64,000 nucleotides of DNA from Stentor coeruleus. Taxonomy: Eukaryota; Ciliophora; Heterotrichea; Heterotrichida; Stentoridae. The stretch's first letter is position 1, and each line of letters opens with the position of its first letter. Both the position numbers and the translations under genes were made by a program. The notes beneath the pieces are model-generated. The model searched no databases, was not told the origin of the DNA, and saw only the letters and a list, made by a program, of their open reading frames with translations. The stretch spans positions 32,795 through 96,794 of the forward strand of contig MPUH01000140.1 of assembly GCA_001970955.1 (NCBI GenBank). The letters are read 5' to 3'. This document shows, in pieces, positions 18,812 to 28,156 of this stretch.

Positions 18812-19618
18812 ATGTTGAATCACTTTTGCATTGGAATCGGAAAAGAGTACATATGGCTACACGATTTTTTAGGATGTTGTTTAAATCTAAGTCCTATTGC
18901 AAGGATATTAGATGGAAAGCATTATTTTCTTGATGCAAGGAATCATGGGGATAGTTTTCAAGCAAAAGGTATGGATTACAAAACACAAGCTAATGATATT
19001 GTAACTTTTATGAATGCTCATGGGATAAGAAAAGCTTGTGTTATTGGACATGGAATGGGTGGGAAAACAGCTATGGCTTTAGCTTGTTTACAGCCTGAAA
19101 GGGTAGAAAAACTCTGTGTTTTAGATAGTGCGCCTAAAAAATATATGGGGGTTATGGATCAATATTATGGATATGAAAGACATTATCTTAGATTTATTAA
19201 AAATACTGATATTGAAGGGAAAACTAGGAAGGAAATCGAGTCGCTGTGCTTTGAAAAATTTGACAATCCGAGAATAGTCCATCTTATTACTAGTAATCTT
19301 AAAGGTAATGATAAAAGCTTTACATGGAGAGCTGGTATAGATAATATTACTGATGGAATTGAGGATATTGAAGGCTGGGATGTTTCTGAAGGGAAATATG
19401 AAGGAAAAATAGTAGCTATAGTTGGTGGTGCTTCAATTTATACTGCAAAAAACCCATTATTAGGAGAAAATGAACCAGTGGCTGGGTTATACAAAAACTA
19501 TTTCCCGAAAGCTGAGATTGAAATATTAGAAAATGTTAAGCATTTTATATATACTGAAGCTAGCTCACAGACAAAAGCTGCTATTTTAAAGCATTTGAGT
19601 TATTTAGGGAATAAGTAA
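18812..19618 (+). CDS. ABHD11-like alpha/beta hydrolase lacking the nucleophile serine
   Basis: 268 residues, no introns. The fold matches ABHD11/YbfF hydrolases: oxyanion region LHDFLGCC near 16-23, DARNHGDS (41-48), nucleophile elbow VIGHGMGGKTAMALA (77-91), LDSAPKKYMG (~103-112), and a C-terminal His in VKHFIYTEAS. In active members the elbow is GHSMGG; here residue 81 is Gly (codon GGA at 19052-19054), so the catalytic serine is missing while the Asp of LDSAP and the late His remain. The conserved GGKTAM after it makes an alignment error unlikely. Expected to be a non-hydrolytic family member, perhaps a binding protein. ABHD11 is mitochondrial in animals; no clear targeting peptide is visible here. 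Confidence 0.82.
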   Translation: MLNHFCIGIGKEYIWLHDFLGCCLNLSPIARILDGKHYFLDARNHGDSFQAKGMDYKTQANDIVTFMNAHGIRKACVIGHGMGGKTAMALACLQPERVEKLCVLDSAPKKYMGVMDQYYGYERHYLRFIKNTDIEGKTRKEIESLCFEKFDNPRIVHLITSNLKGNDKSFTWRAGIDNITDGIEDIEGWDVSEGKYEGKIVAIVGGASIYTAKNPLLGENEPVAGLYKNYFPKAEIEILENVKHFIYTEASSQTKAAILKHLSYLGNK

Positions 19619-20218
19619 TAATGAATTTTCAGAGGAATAAATATGATTTTCGCATAGTATTAAGAAAATTATAGGAAATTTGGAGATTGAATATTTTAGT
19701 ACTAGAAATGATAAATTATATATATTTTATGTTTTATAATTAAAATAACTAAAAATGCTTAATGAACTGCAGTTTTAAGGTGAAAAGTGAAAAGTGAATA
19801 TTGTAAAATTGAAAATTTTGATGACCTTTTACCCGATTTCAATATAAAAATGTATTTTTTTTTCATTATCAACTTTAGAATATTCATATACTACATTATA
19901 AGTTAATATTTTAATATTATTTTATGCATAATCCCTATATGAATTCACAGAAAAATAAATTTCATGTATTTTCGTAATGGTATTTTTTACTATTAAATAT
20001 TTTTTCTTGAATAATTTCTTTCCAATCACCTAACTCTACAATTTTTACTATAAAAACCCATAAAATTTACTTTTTTTTATGACAAACTTCATATTTATAT
20101 CCAAATAATATATACCATCATGCGAAATTTAACTTCTTTTACTTGACCTTAAGAAATAATATACATTTTTCTTGGGCTACAGATTATTTTGATCTAAAAT
20201 AAAAGTTTTATAATAAAC
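19619..20218. other. Intergenic, no gene seen
   Basis: Very AT-rich spacer with an in-tandem GTGAAAAGTGAAAAGTGAA stretch near 19782-19798. No coding frame supported. Confidence 0.5.
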
Positions 20219-21880
20219 ATGAATGAAAATTGGGAAGAAAAATTCGATAGTTTGCTTTATGAGTACTCTTTGCTAAGTTCAGAGCACAATCAGCTAAAAC
20301 TTTCTCATGAGCGACTTAAGACATATACAAGCTATCTAGAAGAAGAAAACCAAGAGCTTAAAAAGCTCATAAAAGATTATGAATTCCCTCAAACTCGAGC
20401 TAAAACTGAAGAAAACTTAATATCTAGATCAGCTAGCATTATCAGTATGAGCAAACCAGGATATTTGCTTACTGAGGTTGAAAAGTCACAAGATATGCCA
20501 GCTAAAGCAATAACTCCTCTAAAAACCCCTCAACCCCAGCCCGACAACGGGATCGAAACCGAATTCAGCACCTGTATTTACGAAGGTTTTTTCGTAATCG
20601 GCATCAAACCAGACACGATAAAATCCAAACCCCAAGAGCAAATCCTCTTCGAATTCCCCACATCTTCTTCAATCTCCCAATCAATGAAAGCTATAATCCC
20701 GGGTTTAGCCCTAGCCATTAAAGATGTCCGAGAACTTCGTCTAACCGGTTCAGCATCAGAACTAAACAATCTAATCTTTGGTCAAATTCCCCCAAAGCGT
20801 AACAACAATTGTTTTATTTTCACATTACGTAATGAAACCCCAGGTTTTGGTGAAATATCAGATATGCCAAATGCAAATCGTGAAGTTATGTATTTCATAT
20901 GTTTATTAATAGATGATATAACAGAATTTGAAGGACAAGAATGGATAGCCCCAAAATGTTATTGTATAGCAAGTTATGTTCCATCTTTTGAGCTTCATTA
21001 TGAAGTCCTTTGTAGTATTTTGTTTTTAAAAAGATTACATAGAATGGATCTTATGCAAACTTTAGTAACAGGAGAAATGACATCACAGCTTTCTAATATA
21101 GGCGTGACAAAAGAAGGGATTGAATTACTTGAAGGATTAGGTAAAATTGTGAATATTGATGAACTTATGGAAGTTAGTATCAGTACAAGCAGTTTAGACT
21201 GTTTAAAATACACTTTGCCTAATGATTTAAATGTTTTAGATATCCCTTGGCTATGTGTGCCTTTATTTTCTTCAGTATTATTCACTGATTTCTGTTGGCT
21301 TATTTCAGCTTTAGTTCAAGAAAAGTCGATAATCTTTGCATCTTATAACTTGGGTTTAGTAACTTCATGTGTTTTAGCAATGAGAGCTTTGATTCGTCCT
21401 TTGAATTGGATAAGTTTGACTATACCTTTAATTCCTGATGATTTAAGGGAATTATTAGAAGCTCCAGTTCCTGTTTTAGCTGGGATAACTCATATAGAAG
21501 CGAAACTTAGACATAGATTTCCAAATATTATATGGGTTTTATTAGATGAACAAGCTCCTAAACATCGTGTTCAGTTTTCTAGTGGTCTAGTAAATGAAGT
21601 TACTGAGATTGACTTGAATGTCTCAAATACTTTTAAAGACTTTTATATCTTTGATAGCGAAAGTACTTTTGATAAAACTAAAGAAAGTCAAGAAAATGCT
21701 ATCAAAATAGCGAAAAAACTTCAAAATTACTGGCAAGGGATACTAGATAAGTTTTCTACTAAAGCTATTAAAGACCCGAAAACTGTTAAAAAAATCGTTA
21801 ACGGCTTTGCCACGACTGAGCAAAAATTTATCAATACCCTAGTCACCACGCAGATGTTTGCGAATTCTTTTGAAGAATAA
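20219..21880 (+). CDS. DENN-domain protein, probable Rab guanine nucleotide exchange factor
   Basis: 553 residues, no introns. N-terminal coiled coil (~5-60). An upstream DENN module starts near 118 (EGFFVIGIKPDT, LFEFP). The core DENN region is clear: IAPKCYCIASYVPSFELHYEVLCSILF, then DIPWLCVPLFSSVLFTDFCWL, ALVQEKSIIFASYNLGLVTS and PLNWISLTIPLIPDDLRELLEAPVPVLAGI, matching the family's iPwl-pLf, qEksivf-S, P-W-iPilP and aPvP-l-Gi blocks. DENN proteins activate specific Rabs in trafficking; the target Rab cannot be read from sequence. The tail (~460-553) is helical. A second gene starts only 28 nt after its stop. Confidence 0.88.
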   Translation: MNENWEEKFDSLLYEYSLLSSEHNQLKLSHERLKTYTSYLEEENQELKKLIKDYEFPQTRAKTEENLISRSASIISMSKPGYLLTEVEKSQDMPAKAITPLKTPQPQPDNGIETEFSTCIYEGFFVIGIKPDTIKSKPQEQILFEFPTSSSISQSMKAIIPGLALAIKDVRELRLTGSASELNNLIFGQIPPKRNNNCFIFTLRNETPGFGEISDMPNANREVMYFICLLIDDITEFEGQEWIAPKCYCIASYVPSFELHYEVLCSILFLKRLHRMDLMQTLVTGEMTSQLSNIGVTKEGIELLEGLGKIVNIDELMEVSISTSSLDCLKYTLPNDLNVLDIPWLCVPLFSSVLFTDFCWLISALVQEKSIIFASYNLGLVTSCVLAMRALIRPLNWISLTIPLIPDDLRELLEAPVPVLAGITHIEAKLRHRFPNIIWVLLDEQAPKHRVQFSSGLVNEVTEIDLNVSNTFKDFYIFDSESTFDKTKESQENAIKIAKKLQNYWQGILDKFSTKAIKDPKTVKKIVNGFATTEQKFINTLVTTQMFANSFEE

Positions 21881-21908
21881 AAATAAGTATATGTTCTTAT
21901 ATGTAATT

Positions 21909-22487
21909 ATGGCAGCTAAAACTAATATTTCTGAAAGGGTCCCGTTGAATTTGAATGACGAACTGAAAAAAATGAAGATCAGTAGGTCTGCACCTCTAAA
22001 AAGAATATCAAAAATCGTCAGTAGCTATGCACGCAGAAATCAGCCAAGGAAGAAGTTTTTAGCTAAATATGTGCCACAAAAAAATACAATGACAAGACTT
22101 ACAGATTGTAATTCTCTTGAAGATATTTCTGATATGAATTACACTCAATCACCTACAGATGAATATTTATTAAATTCAATGAGACTTAGTCCACCTAAAG
22201 CTGAGATTTCTATGACTTTTGATAAGAGTATGATACAAGATGACCCTATTTTACTTAAAAGTCAACTTAATGCTGAGAAAGTTAAGTATAATGTTTTACA
22301 ACAATCGTATCAGGAGTTACTTGAAATGTTTACGCAGAATGAAATTTGTTATAAGGAAAAAATTGCCCAGTTACAGTCTAGATTGGAATATTATGAGAAT
22401 TCAACTTTTGTTACTAAAGCGGAATTTGCTAGGTTGATGGATAAAGTTTCTGGGATGGAGGTTGCTTTGATGAATAAGAATGAGTGA
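21909..22487 (+). CDS. Small coiled-coil protein directly behind the DENN gene, unknown
   Basis: 192 residues from ATG 21909 (MAAKTNISERV); an in-frame ATG at 21891 would add six residues. Residues 1-70 are basic (RSAPLKRISKIVSSYARRNQ), 75-115 Ser/Thr/Asp-rich, and 115-192 a coiled coil (QLNAEKVKYNVLQQSYQELLE and following). No known family. The start lies 28 nt after the DENN stop, too short for a conventional promoter plus 3' UTR, so the genes either share a transcript or have overlapping transcripts. No GT...AG pair removes the DENN stop, so fusion by splicing is unlikely. Confidence 0.7.
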   Translation: MAAKTNISERVPLNLNDELKKMKISRSAPLKRISKIVSSYARRNQPRKKFLAKYVPQKNTMTRLTDCNSLEDISDMNYTQSPTDEYLLNSMRLSPPKAEISMTFDKSMIQDDPILLKSQLNAEKVKYNVLQQSYQELLEMFTQNEICYKEKIAQLQSRLEYYENSTFVTKAEFARLMDKVSGMEVALMNKNE

Positions 22488-23124
22488 GGAGAAGAAGTAA
22501 TTAATTAAGAATAAACAGTTGTTATGGTATGAAGATGAGGCTTTTTTAATTGTGAGTTGATGTGGTTGTTTGATTAGGTTTATAAGGAAGAGGTAGGTAT
22601 AGATGCTTTTTGATAAGAAATTTCAGAAATGTAGGAAAGTATTTAGGATAGGGATGTTGTTGAGGGATTTTTTTGAATGTTGTGATAAGTTTGGGTTTTG
22701 TGATATGAGTTTTTTAGTATTTTTAAGTTATTGCGATATTTTTTATTTGTGGTATGTTACGAAATTATATATACTGATAATGCTTATATATGGTTTACAA
22801 TTGAATTATGCAAAGTATTTGAACTTATTAATGAAAACTATATATTTATAGGAATAACTATCTGCAGTATTTTTAAGACATCATAAAACTATCTTAGAAT
22901 TTTTACAGTTTAATAATTCTGAATCTCTATATTTATCATTTTCTAGCCTAAGTTTTTCTTGTATATGACACAAATCAATCTTATTTAAATTCATACATTT
23001 TAATCTGACTTATACATAAAAAACATAAATCTTATCCTCCATAATTATAAAATCATATTAAAAATCCTCATAAAAACATACAATTCTAATAACTCTCTTA
23101 AAAATCATGGACACTAATAAATAA
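22488..23124. other. Intergenic, no real gene
   Basis: The first ~350 nt are strongly G/T-rich, which produces a chance 82-codon frame at 22603-22851 that is Phe/Cys/Leu-rich and not believable. The part next to 23125 is C/A-rich. A five-codon upstream frame ends right before the next gene. Confidence 0.55.
23107..23124 (+). promoter_or_regulatory. Five-codon upstream frame abutting the FYVE-like start
   Basis: Reads M-D-T-N-K-stop (ATG GAC ACT AAT AAA TAA) and is immediately followed by the ATG at 23125, in the same frame. It could affect start choice if the transcript includes it; may be chance. Confidence 0.3.
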
Positions 23125-23922
23125 ATGAAAAATTCATCATTATTAAAAAGTTCGACCTTACGCGATACTGATGACACCCAATCATCATCTTCAAAACTTT
23201 TCTCTGGATCAACACATTCAAATACAGCAGTAAGTACAGATGATATTGTTCATAACAAATGCCAAGTCTGCAGAAAAAATTTTATCCTTAGAAGAAAAGT
23301 CACATGTCAACTTTGTCTAGCTGTATTTTGTTCTGATCATTGTACAAGAAAAAGAGTACTAAATGGGGCTAAAGATCTAAGTACAGTATGTGATGATTGT
23401 GATCTTGAAGAAACCAAAAAGCAAATCGCTGAAGAAATCGATGAGGAAATACTTAAAATCACTGAAGAACTTAAAGAAGTACGTGAAACTAACGAACGGT
23501 TATTCCGCGAGCATGTAAATAAAGTTAGTATGGTCAATGATTTAGATATGGAAATCACAAAACAAGAATGGAATATGAAAAAACAAGAACAAGACCTTCA
23601 AGCAATACTTGAAACAGAGCAAACCCGAGGACTGAAACTAAGAAACTTAGCAGATATTCTAAGAAACACATTAGACGACTTAAACATATCAGAAAAAACT
23701 ATGAGTGAGCAAGCTAATGCAATAGAATTTGAACTTGAAAATACAAAGCTTATAGTATCAGAAATAACAACACAAAAAGAAGAATTAGAAGCTCAAATAG
23801 AAAAAATCAATATAAACTTAAATGAGAGTTTGTCTATAGAGCATGTAAGGAAAATATTATGTCAAAAATGTTTAGAGATTGTTAATGTGAATATCGCTAA
23901 GAAAAAAGATGAATGTAATTAG
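23125..23922 (+). CDS. FYVE-like zinc finger protein with long coiled coil
   Basis: 265 residues, no introns. Eight cysteines in FYVE-type order: C46-x2-C49, C61-x2-C64, C69, C73, C89-x2-C92 (NKCQVC, RRKVTCQLC, VFCSDHC, VCDDC). The basic RRK before the third Cys resembles the FYVE RRHHCR motif but lacks its His pair, so PI3P binding is uncertain; Rabphilin/FYVE-related fingers are the alternative. Residues ~95-245 form an acidic coiled coil. The layout suits a Rab effector or endosomal adaptor (inference). Its TAG stop overlaps the TAA stop of the convergent DTD1 gene by 4 nt in total. Confidence 0.75.
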   Translation: MKNSSLLKSSTLRDTDDTQSSSSKLFSGSTHSNTAVSTDDIVHNKCQVCRKNFILRRKVTCQLCLAVFCSDHCTRKRVLNGAKDLSTVCDDCDLEETKKQIAEEIDEEILKITEELKEVRETNERLFREHVNKVSMVNDLDMEITKQEWNMKKQEQDLQAILETEQTRGLKLRNLADILRNTLDDLNISEKTMSEQANAIEFELENTKLIVSEITTQKEELEAQIEKININLNESLSIEHVRKILCQKCLEIVNVNIAKKKDECN

Positions 23923-24359
23923 TAATTAACTTCTATTGTCACTGGGCCATCGTTTACTAATGCTACGTTCATATATTCACCAAATGCTCCGTTTTGGATT
24001 CGCTCAGGCACGTATTTTGCTCTTAATTCGGATAAGAACATTTCATAGAGCTCACGAGCTTGGTCGGGGTTCATAGCATTGTGGAAGTCGGGCTTGTTGC
24101 CTTTGAGAACGGAATAGAGAGTGAATTGGCTCACAACTAGGATTTCGAAACCTTTGTTTACTACACTTTGGTCCCACCTTTTCCCGTCTAGGTCCCATAA
24201 ACGAATGTTTAAAACCCTGTTAACCATCTGAGATACTTTCTGAGGAGTGTCTTCTCTACATATGCCTAATAAAACAACAAGACCTGGGCCTATGCTACCT
24301 ACAATCCTGCCTTCGACTGTAACACTTCCTGAAAGTGCTCTTTGTAATATCACTTTCAT
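23919..24359 (-). CDS. DTD1: D-aminoacyl-tRNA deacylase
   Basis: 146 residues, full family length. MKVILQRALSGSVTVEGRIVGSIGPGLVVLLGI opens the DTD fold. The catalytic SQFTL block appears in ILVVSQFTLYSVLKGNKPDFHNAM, and the second conserved loop reads VNDGPVTIEV near the C-terminus, carrying the Gly-cisPro region. The enzyme hydrolyses D-amino acids (and glycine mischarged on tRNA-Ala) from tRNA, acting as a chirality proofreader in the cytoplasm. The gene is convergent with the FYVE-like gene; the two coding regions overlap by 4 nt at their stops. Confident assignment. Confidence 0.94.
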   Translation of the reverse strand: MKVILQRALSGSVTVEGRIVGSIGPGLVVLLGICREDTPQKVSQMVNRVLNIRLWDLDGKRWDQSVVNKGFEILVVSQFTLYSVLKGNKPDFHNAMNPDQARELYEMFLSELRAKYVPERIQNGAFGEYMNVALVNDGPVTIEVNY

Positions 24360-25284
24360 ATTAGATTTTATTATATGGAAAGTAATTTTGATAAAATTAT
24401 ATGGAGAGACTAAAGATATTTTAGATAAGATATTTTGATAGAAATTATGAGGGAGAGATTTGAAGATAGTTTAGACAAGACATTTTTGAGAATTCATTGT
24501 ATAACTGGAATAATAAAAGTATTAAAAATAATTTTAATAATATGCAATTCCAATTCTCAGAAATGGCAACCCAAAAGTACGCCTTGAAAACTTCAATAAA
24601 AAGTAACCACTATATAAAAATCTCAACACCCACTTCTAAAACTAACAGAATCAAGATTTTTTTTTTAATCAAGCTCCAGATGGCAAAGATCTCTATGTAT
24701 GTTTTCTTATATCCTTATCTTTATTAACTAGAACATTCATATAAACTTCTTTCAAAGCCATCTCAAACATATTAAAAACCCTAAGTTTAACTTATACTTA
24801 AAAAATATTTATACAAAACATCTCAAAAAGAGAAATTCTAAAACTCTAGATTTAGACCCATATCAAAAGCTTTCTATTCCTATAAATAGGTTAACTGAAT
24901 TAGACAATCCAAAAAACCCAAAGAGAGAACTCAGAAGTTTCTTTCAAGGTCAAAATTTTTTTTGATAAACATCAAGACTTTTTGAAAGCATTTTCACATC
25001 AAAATTATTAAAACAGGAATATAGAAGAAAGATATATAAAAATCAATAGACATAAGATTAATATAAGTATTTTTTAAATAAGTGAAGTATAATTTTTATA
25101 AAATTCTTATTGAATCTTTTAGAAAATTAATAATACTTAGTTATTAAAAACATCCAGTTATATTTTGTTATGCTTTAACACTTAAATCATACTCAAATAT
25201 ATATCTCTCTTTACTAAATACCTTTATTTTACAACAATTTCATAATGCTTATCCGAACTTCTAATTTAAATTTAATGAACTAAC
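24360..25284. other. Intergenic, no gene seen
   Basis: About 925 nt. A 76-codon frame at 24497-24727 starts at TTG, is Lys/Ile/Tyr-rich and has no family feature; I reject it. A short CCTATAAATAGG palindrome lies near 24878. Nothing else. Confidence 0.5.
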
Positions 25285-25833
25285 TTAGATTTCAAGAACT
25301 CCTGACTCTTCACATCCTTCATCAAAGCTATCAGATAAAACAATATCTTCCATAGCTCTATCGCCAACAAAATGTTTCATCTGAGTATCTCCCATCATAA
25401 CCCCAGCTGCCCACAAAAGCTTATATTGGTTATCTTTTATATATTCTTTGTCATAAATATCTCCAGAAATCACAGGACGAGACCAAGAATAAGTGAATGT
25501 CGCAGCATCCCAAATGGGGTCATGAATATTATTGTCTCCTCCTAAGTCTTCATCATACTCTGGAAGTCCTTCTTCAGCAGCATATCTATCGCTTGGTAAA
25601 TCAGTTAGGATGAAATTGTTTATGTCAGACCCAGTCATTCCTGAACCATCCTCAGCATACTTTAATCCAATGCCCACCCAACCAAACATGTCTAAAGTTT
25701 TTTGGTCAAGGACAAGCTTGAAGTTGATGGTCTCCTCATCAGAGAATGACCATTCTAGGATCCAGTCTTTTTCTAAGCAAATTCTCCCTGAGAAGGCCAC
25801 ACCGAGAAGACATAATAAGATCGCGTTTTTCAT
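25285..25833 (-). CDS. Secreted DOMON-domain protein 1
   Basis: 182 residues. Signal peptide MKNAILLCLLGVAFSG, likely cleaved before RICLEKDW. The rest is one DOMON domain: ILEWSF, NFKLVLDQKTL, FGWVGIGLKYAEDGSGMTGSDINNFILTD, SDRYA, FTYSWSRPVISGD, YKLLWAAGVM and QMKHF. The GWVGIGL, MTGSDI, W-SRPV-SGD and LLWA-G blocks are the family's core strands. DOMON domains bind haem or sugars and are usually extracellular. Two cysteines (after the signal and near the end, EGCEES) could form a disulphide. Most similar to the 28 kb copy. The ligand is unknown; the haem-binding Met/His pair would be Met and His of the MTG and MKHF blocks (inference). Confidence 0.82.
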   Translation of the reverse strand: MKNAILLCLLGVAFSGRICLEKDWILEWSFSDEETINFKLVLDQKTLDMFGWVGIGLKYAEDGSGMTGSDINNFILTDLPSDRYAAEEGLPEYDEDLGGDNNIHDPIWDAATFTYSWSRPVISGDIYDKEYIKDNQYKLLWAAGVMMGDTQMKHFVGDRAMEDIVLSDSFDEGCEESGVLEI

Positions 25834-25849
25834 TATAACGGCTAACTTT
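25834..25849 (-). promoter_or_regulatory. Conserved 5' motif of DOMON gene 1
   Basis: Minus strand reads GTTAGCCGTTATA directly before ATG. Same element precedes two other DOMON genes. Confidence 0.55.
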
Positions 25850-26109
25850 TTGACGATTTTGTTTCAGTTTTTTTTTTTTGAATAAAAAAAATTTTTTTTA
25901 TGCTTAGAGAACTTATCTTTGGGTCAAATCCAAGATTCGTCTATGTCTTAGAAAATAAAAGCCTAAGAGGAGGTTAATTGGTAAAACAGATGAGTATTTT
26001 TAATAAATTTGACTGAATGCTTGAATTTGAAGTTAACTTTTTAGTATACCGAATCCTAAATTAATAAAATTATTAGTTACTAGGCTAAGCTATTGGGTTT
26101 AGGAAAGTA

Positions 26110-27230
26110 GTTTTTATGCTTATAATGACTGCAGCCTTTGTAAATATTCTTTCATCTTGATTTTTTTCCTTTTTCTTTGCATTACCAAAATTTGCCTTAT
26201 GCTCACTTAGTATTGAGAAATGCTCTGTAGTTTCTTTAGGTACATCCTGCATCATGTGTTTGAACTTCTTATAATTTTATGAACCTAACAATTAACTATA
26301 TTTTTTAATTGTATAGGCTAGTTTACGAATTTGCTGAATGACTTGATAAATATAGTTATTGTTGATTACCAGTTCAAGATCGAATGTAAAATACTCCTTT
26401 CACTACTTTTGAAAGTATGAGGATATGATAATATGATATTTTTGATTAAATAGATCAACACCTTCCATATTCTTTCTGTAATCAAGTACATTGATAGGAA
26501 TCTCAAAATGCTTACTTTTACCACTTTTTTCAAATCTAAAATCAGTTGGTTTTGTAGGCTGTTATCATTAGAAATCAATTTTTAATTTTTCTTTTGTCTA
26601 GCCAGTATGTTGAAGTAAGTTCTTTCTTTAGCAAGAATAAAACTTACTATGTTTTATTTTTTTTTGCAACAAGTGTTATTGATTTATACTAATTATCAGT
26701 ATAAATAATGACTACTACAAAAAAAAATTACTAGCATATTTTGACTTAAATTATAAAGTTTTATTTTTCTTGATTCTTTCTAAAATTTGTGGCTCAAATA
26801 ATATCCAGTTTTTGATTCACTACTAGAAAATCTTTATCAGCGTATTTTTCATAGTCTTCATCAGCGTATATTTTTTTAGTTTATACCTTCTTTTGAATAC
26901 TATCAGAGTTTCATCAAGTGAAAACTTTTTATTAGGTTGATATGGTACTTTAGATATTCGCTGAAGATGATTTTAAATGCTATCAAGTCTTCTAAGTTTA
27001 TTATTTTCACTTTTTTACCGATTTCTAAAAATTTTTTTTATTTCTTCAAATCTGTTTATTGTCATAGATTTTTGAATCAGAAAGAATTCCAAAGCCCATG
27101 AGTTTCGAATTGATAGCTTTTGGTCGATTTCTATCATAATAATCAAATCAAAATAAGTTTTTAATTCTTGAGGTATTAATTCATACTAGTCAATAACACC
27201 CTTCGTTTTCTTTCTCAAGATTATTCATTT
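26110..27230 (-). pseudogene. Decayed piggyBac transposase (DDE_Tnp_1_7 family)
   Basis: Minus-strand translation with interruptions shows piggyBac blocks in correct order: ELKTYFDLIIMIEIDQK, INRFEEIKKIFRNR, then KLRRLDSI-stop-NHLQRI, PNKKFSLDETLIVFKRR (first catalytic Asp, codon 26913-26915), SESKTGYYL in another frame, YTDN-stop-YKSI (second Asp, 26695-26697), and DYRKNMEGVDLFNQKYHI (third Asp, 26454-26456) followed by a paired stop where family members have Trp-Trp. At least six in-frame stops and two frameshifts make it non-coding. A 23-nt direct duplication at about 26830-26878 accounts for one frameshift. Further coding-like stretches extend to about 27420 upstream. PiggyBac transposases cut and paste DNA at TTAA; ciliates also use domesticated copies for genome excision. 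I could not find convincing terminal inverted repeats. Confidence 0.82.
26830..26878 (-). repeat. 23-nt tandem duplication inside the piggyBac relic
   Basis: Two near-copies built around TATCAGCGTAT / CATCAGCGTAT on the plus strand. Since 23 is not a multiple of three it shifts the transposase frame just after the first catalytic motif. Confidence 0.6.
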
Positions 27231-27438
27231 AAAGGAAAGATTTGTCTAATTTTAAATTCTAGAAAGCAAAACACAACTCAAAGAGCTGGATTGAATCAAC
27301 TTCTGCAAGTAAATAATACAATTTTGATAATTTGCTATGATCATCTCTATTTCTTCCTTTTATAAATATCAATCCTTGAATACTCTGAAGTTTATGAATT
27401 TTTAGCTAAGAAAATTTTATTAGAGAAAAAAAATATTT

Positions 27439-27454
27439 GTAGTATATATACTAC
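27439..27454. repeat. Perfect 16-nt palindrome upstream of the piggyBac relic
   Basis: GTAGTATATATACTAC, followed by CCCGTTATGTAG. Could mark an element end, but no matching partner was found on the other side of the relic. Confidence 0.35.
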
Positions 27455-28156
27455 CCGTTATGTAGATATCATAAATAAAAATTAGAATATAGAATTAATA
27501 TGTTGAAAGCTTTAAGATTAATATTTGAAGGTCTGACTAAGTGAAATATAACTATTGGGTAAGAAACTCAATAAAATTTAAAAACTATACAATTTTTTTT
27601 ATATACTTGACTACAAAAATATCAATAATCGCAAAAAACTTATGTTTTGTATTTTTTCTATAATTAAAGACAACATCAGCATATCTCTACCTACAAAAAT
27701 TCTTGATAGAAAATTAATGTTTTGGATGTAAATCACAAGGAAAAATGCATTAAATAGCCTAGCTTCTATTTAATAAAAATTTTATAAGCTAAAATATTTT
27801 TTTTTCTAATCGATAAAACCAATTGCACATCAAATTTAAAAAAATACACATTTCTTACTGGCTTGACCAAAATCATCATTTTAACTATAATTAAAAAAAT
27901 TAAAAAATCCTAAAGTATTATAATATTCACTCAAAAATCATTACAAAGTTATTTTCATACTTAATATCCTATATCTAATTTCCTAATATCCAATTCCGCT
28001 ATATTTGATTTAATCATACCATGAAACTTATTTTCCTCCAAACTTTGATTTCCTTAATCCATCTTCCCAACATCTTTAAATCCTAAAAAGTATTCCAACT
28101 CATAAAATCTTTTTTCCTAAACAATCACACAAATCCTCCTTAATTCTATTATCTAA
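27455..28156. other. Intergenic between the relic and DOMON gene 2
   Basis: No frame supported. The last 250 nt are C/A-rich on the plus strand, the usual 3' flank of a minus-strand gene. Confidence 0.5.

Noticed and set aside
21858-21908. Extension of the small coiled-coil gene into the DENN stop region
   Set aside because: Would need a TTG start; ATG at 21909 gives a normal N-terminus.
22603-22851. 82-codon frame rich in Phe, Cys and Leu
   Set aside because: Arises from the G/T-rich 3' flank of the preceding gene; amino-acid make-up unlike any real neighbour.
24497-24727. 76-codon frame starting at TTG
   Set aside because: No ATG at its start, low-complexity Lys/Ile/Tyr composition, no motif.
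26366-26578. 70-codon minus-strand frame
   Set aside because: It is an off-frame overlap within the piggyBac relic, with no family resemblance of its own.
26110-27230. Reading TAA/TAG as Gln and TGA as Trp to rescue the transposase
   Set aside because: The reading frames also shift, stops fall at positions where the family has Trp as well as elsewhere, and all neighbours use standard stops. Decay explains it better than a different code.
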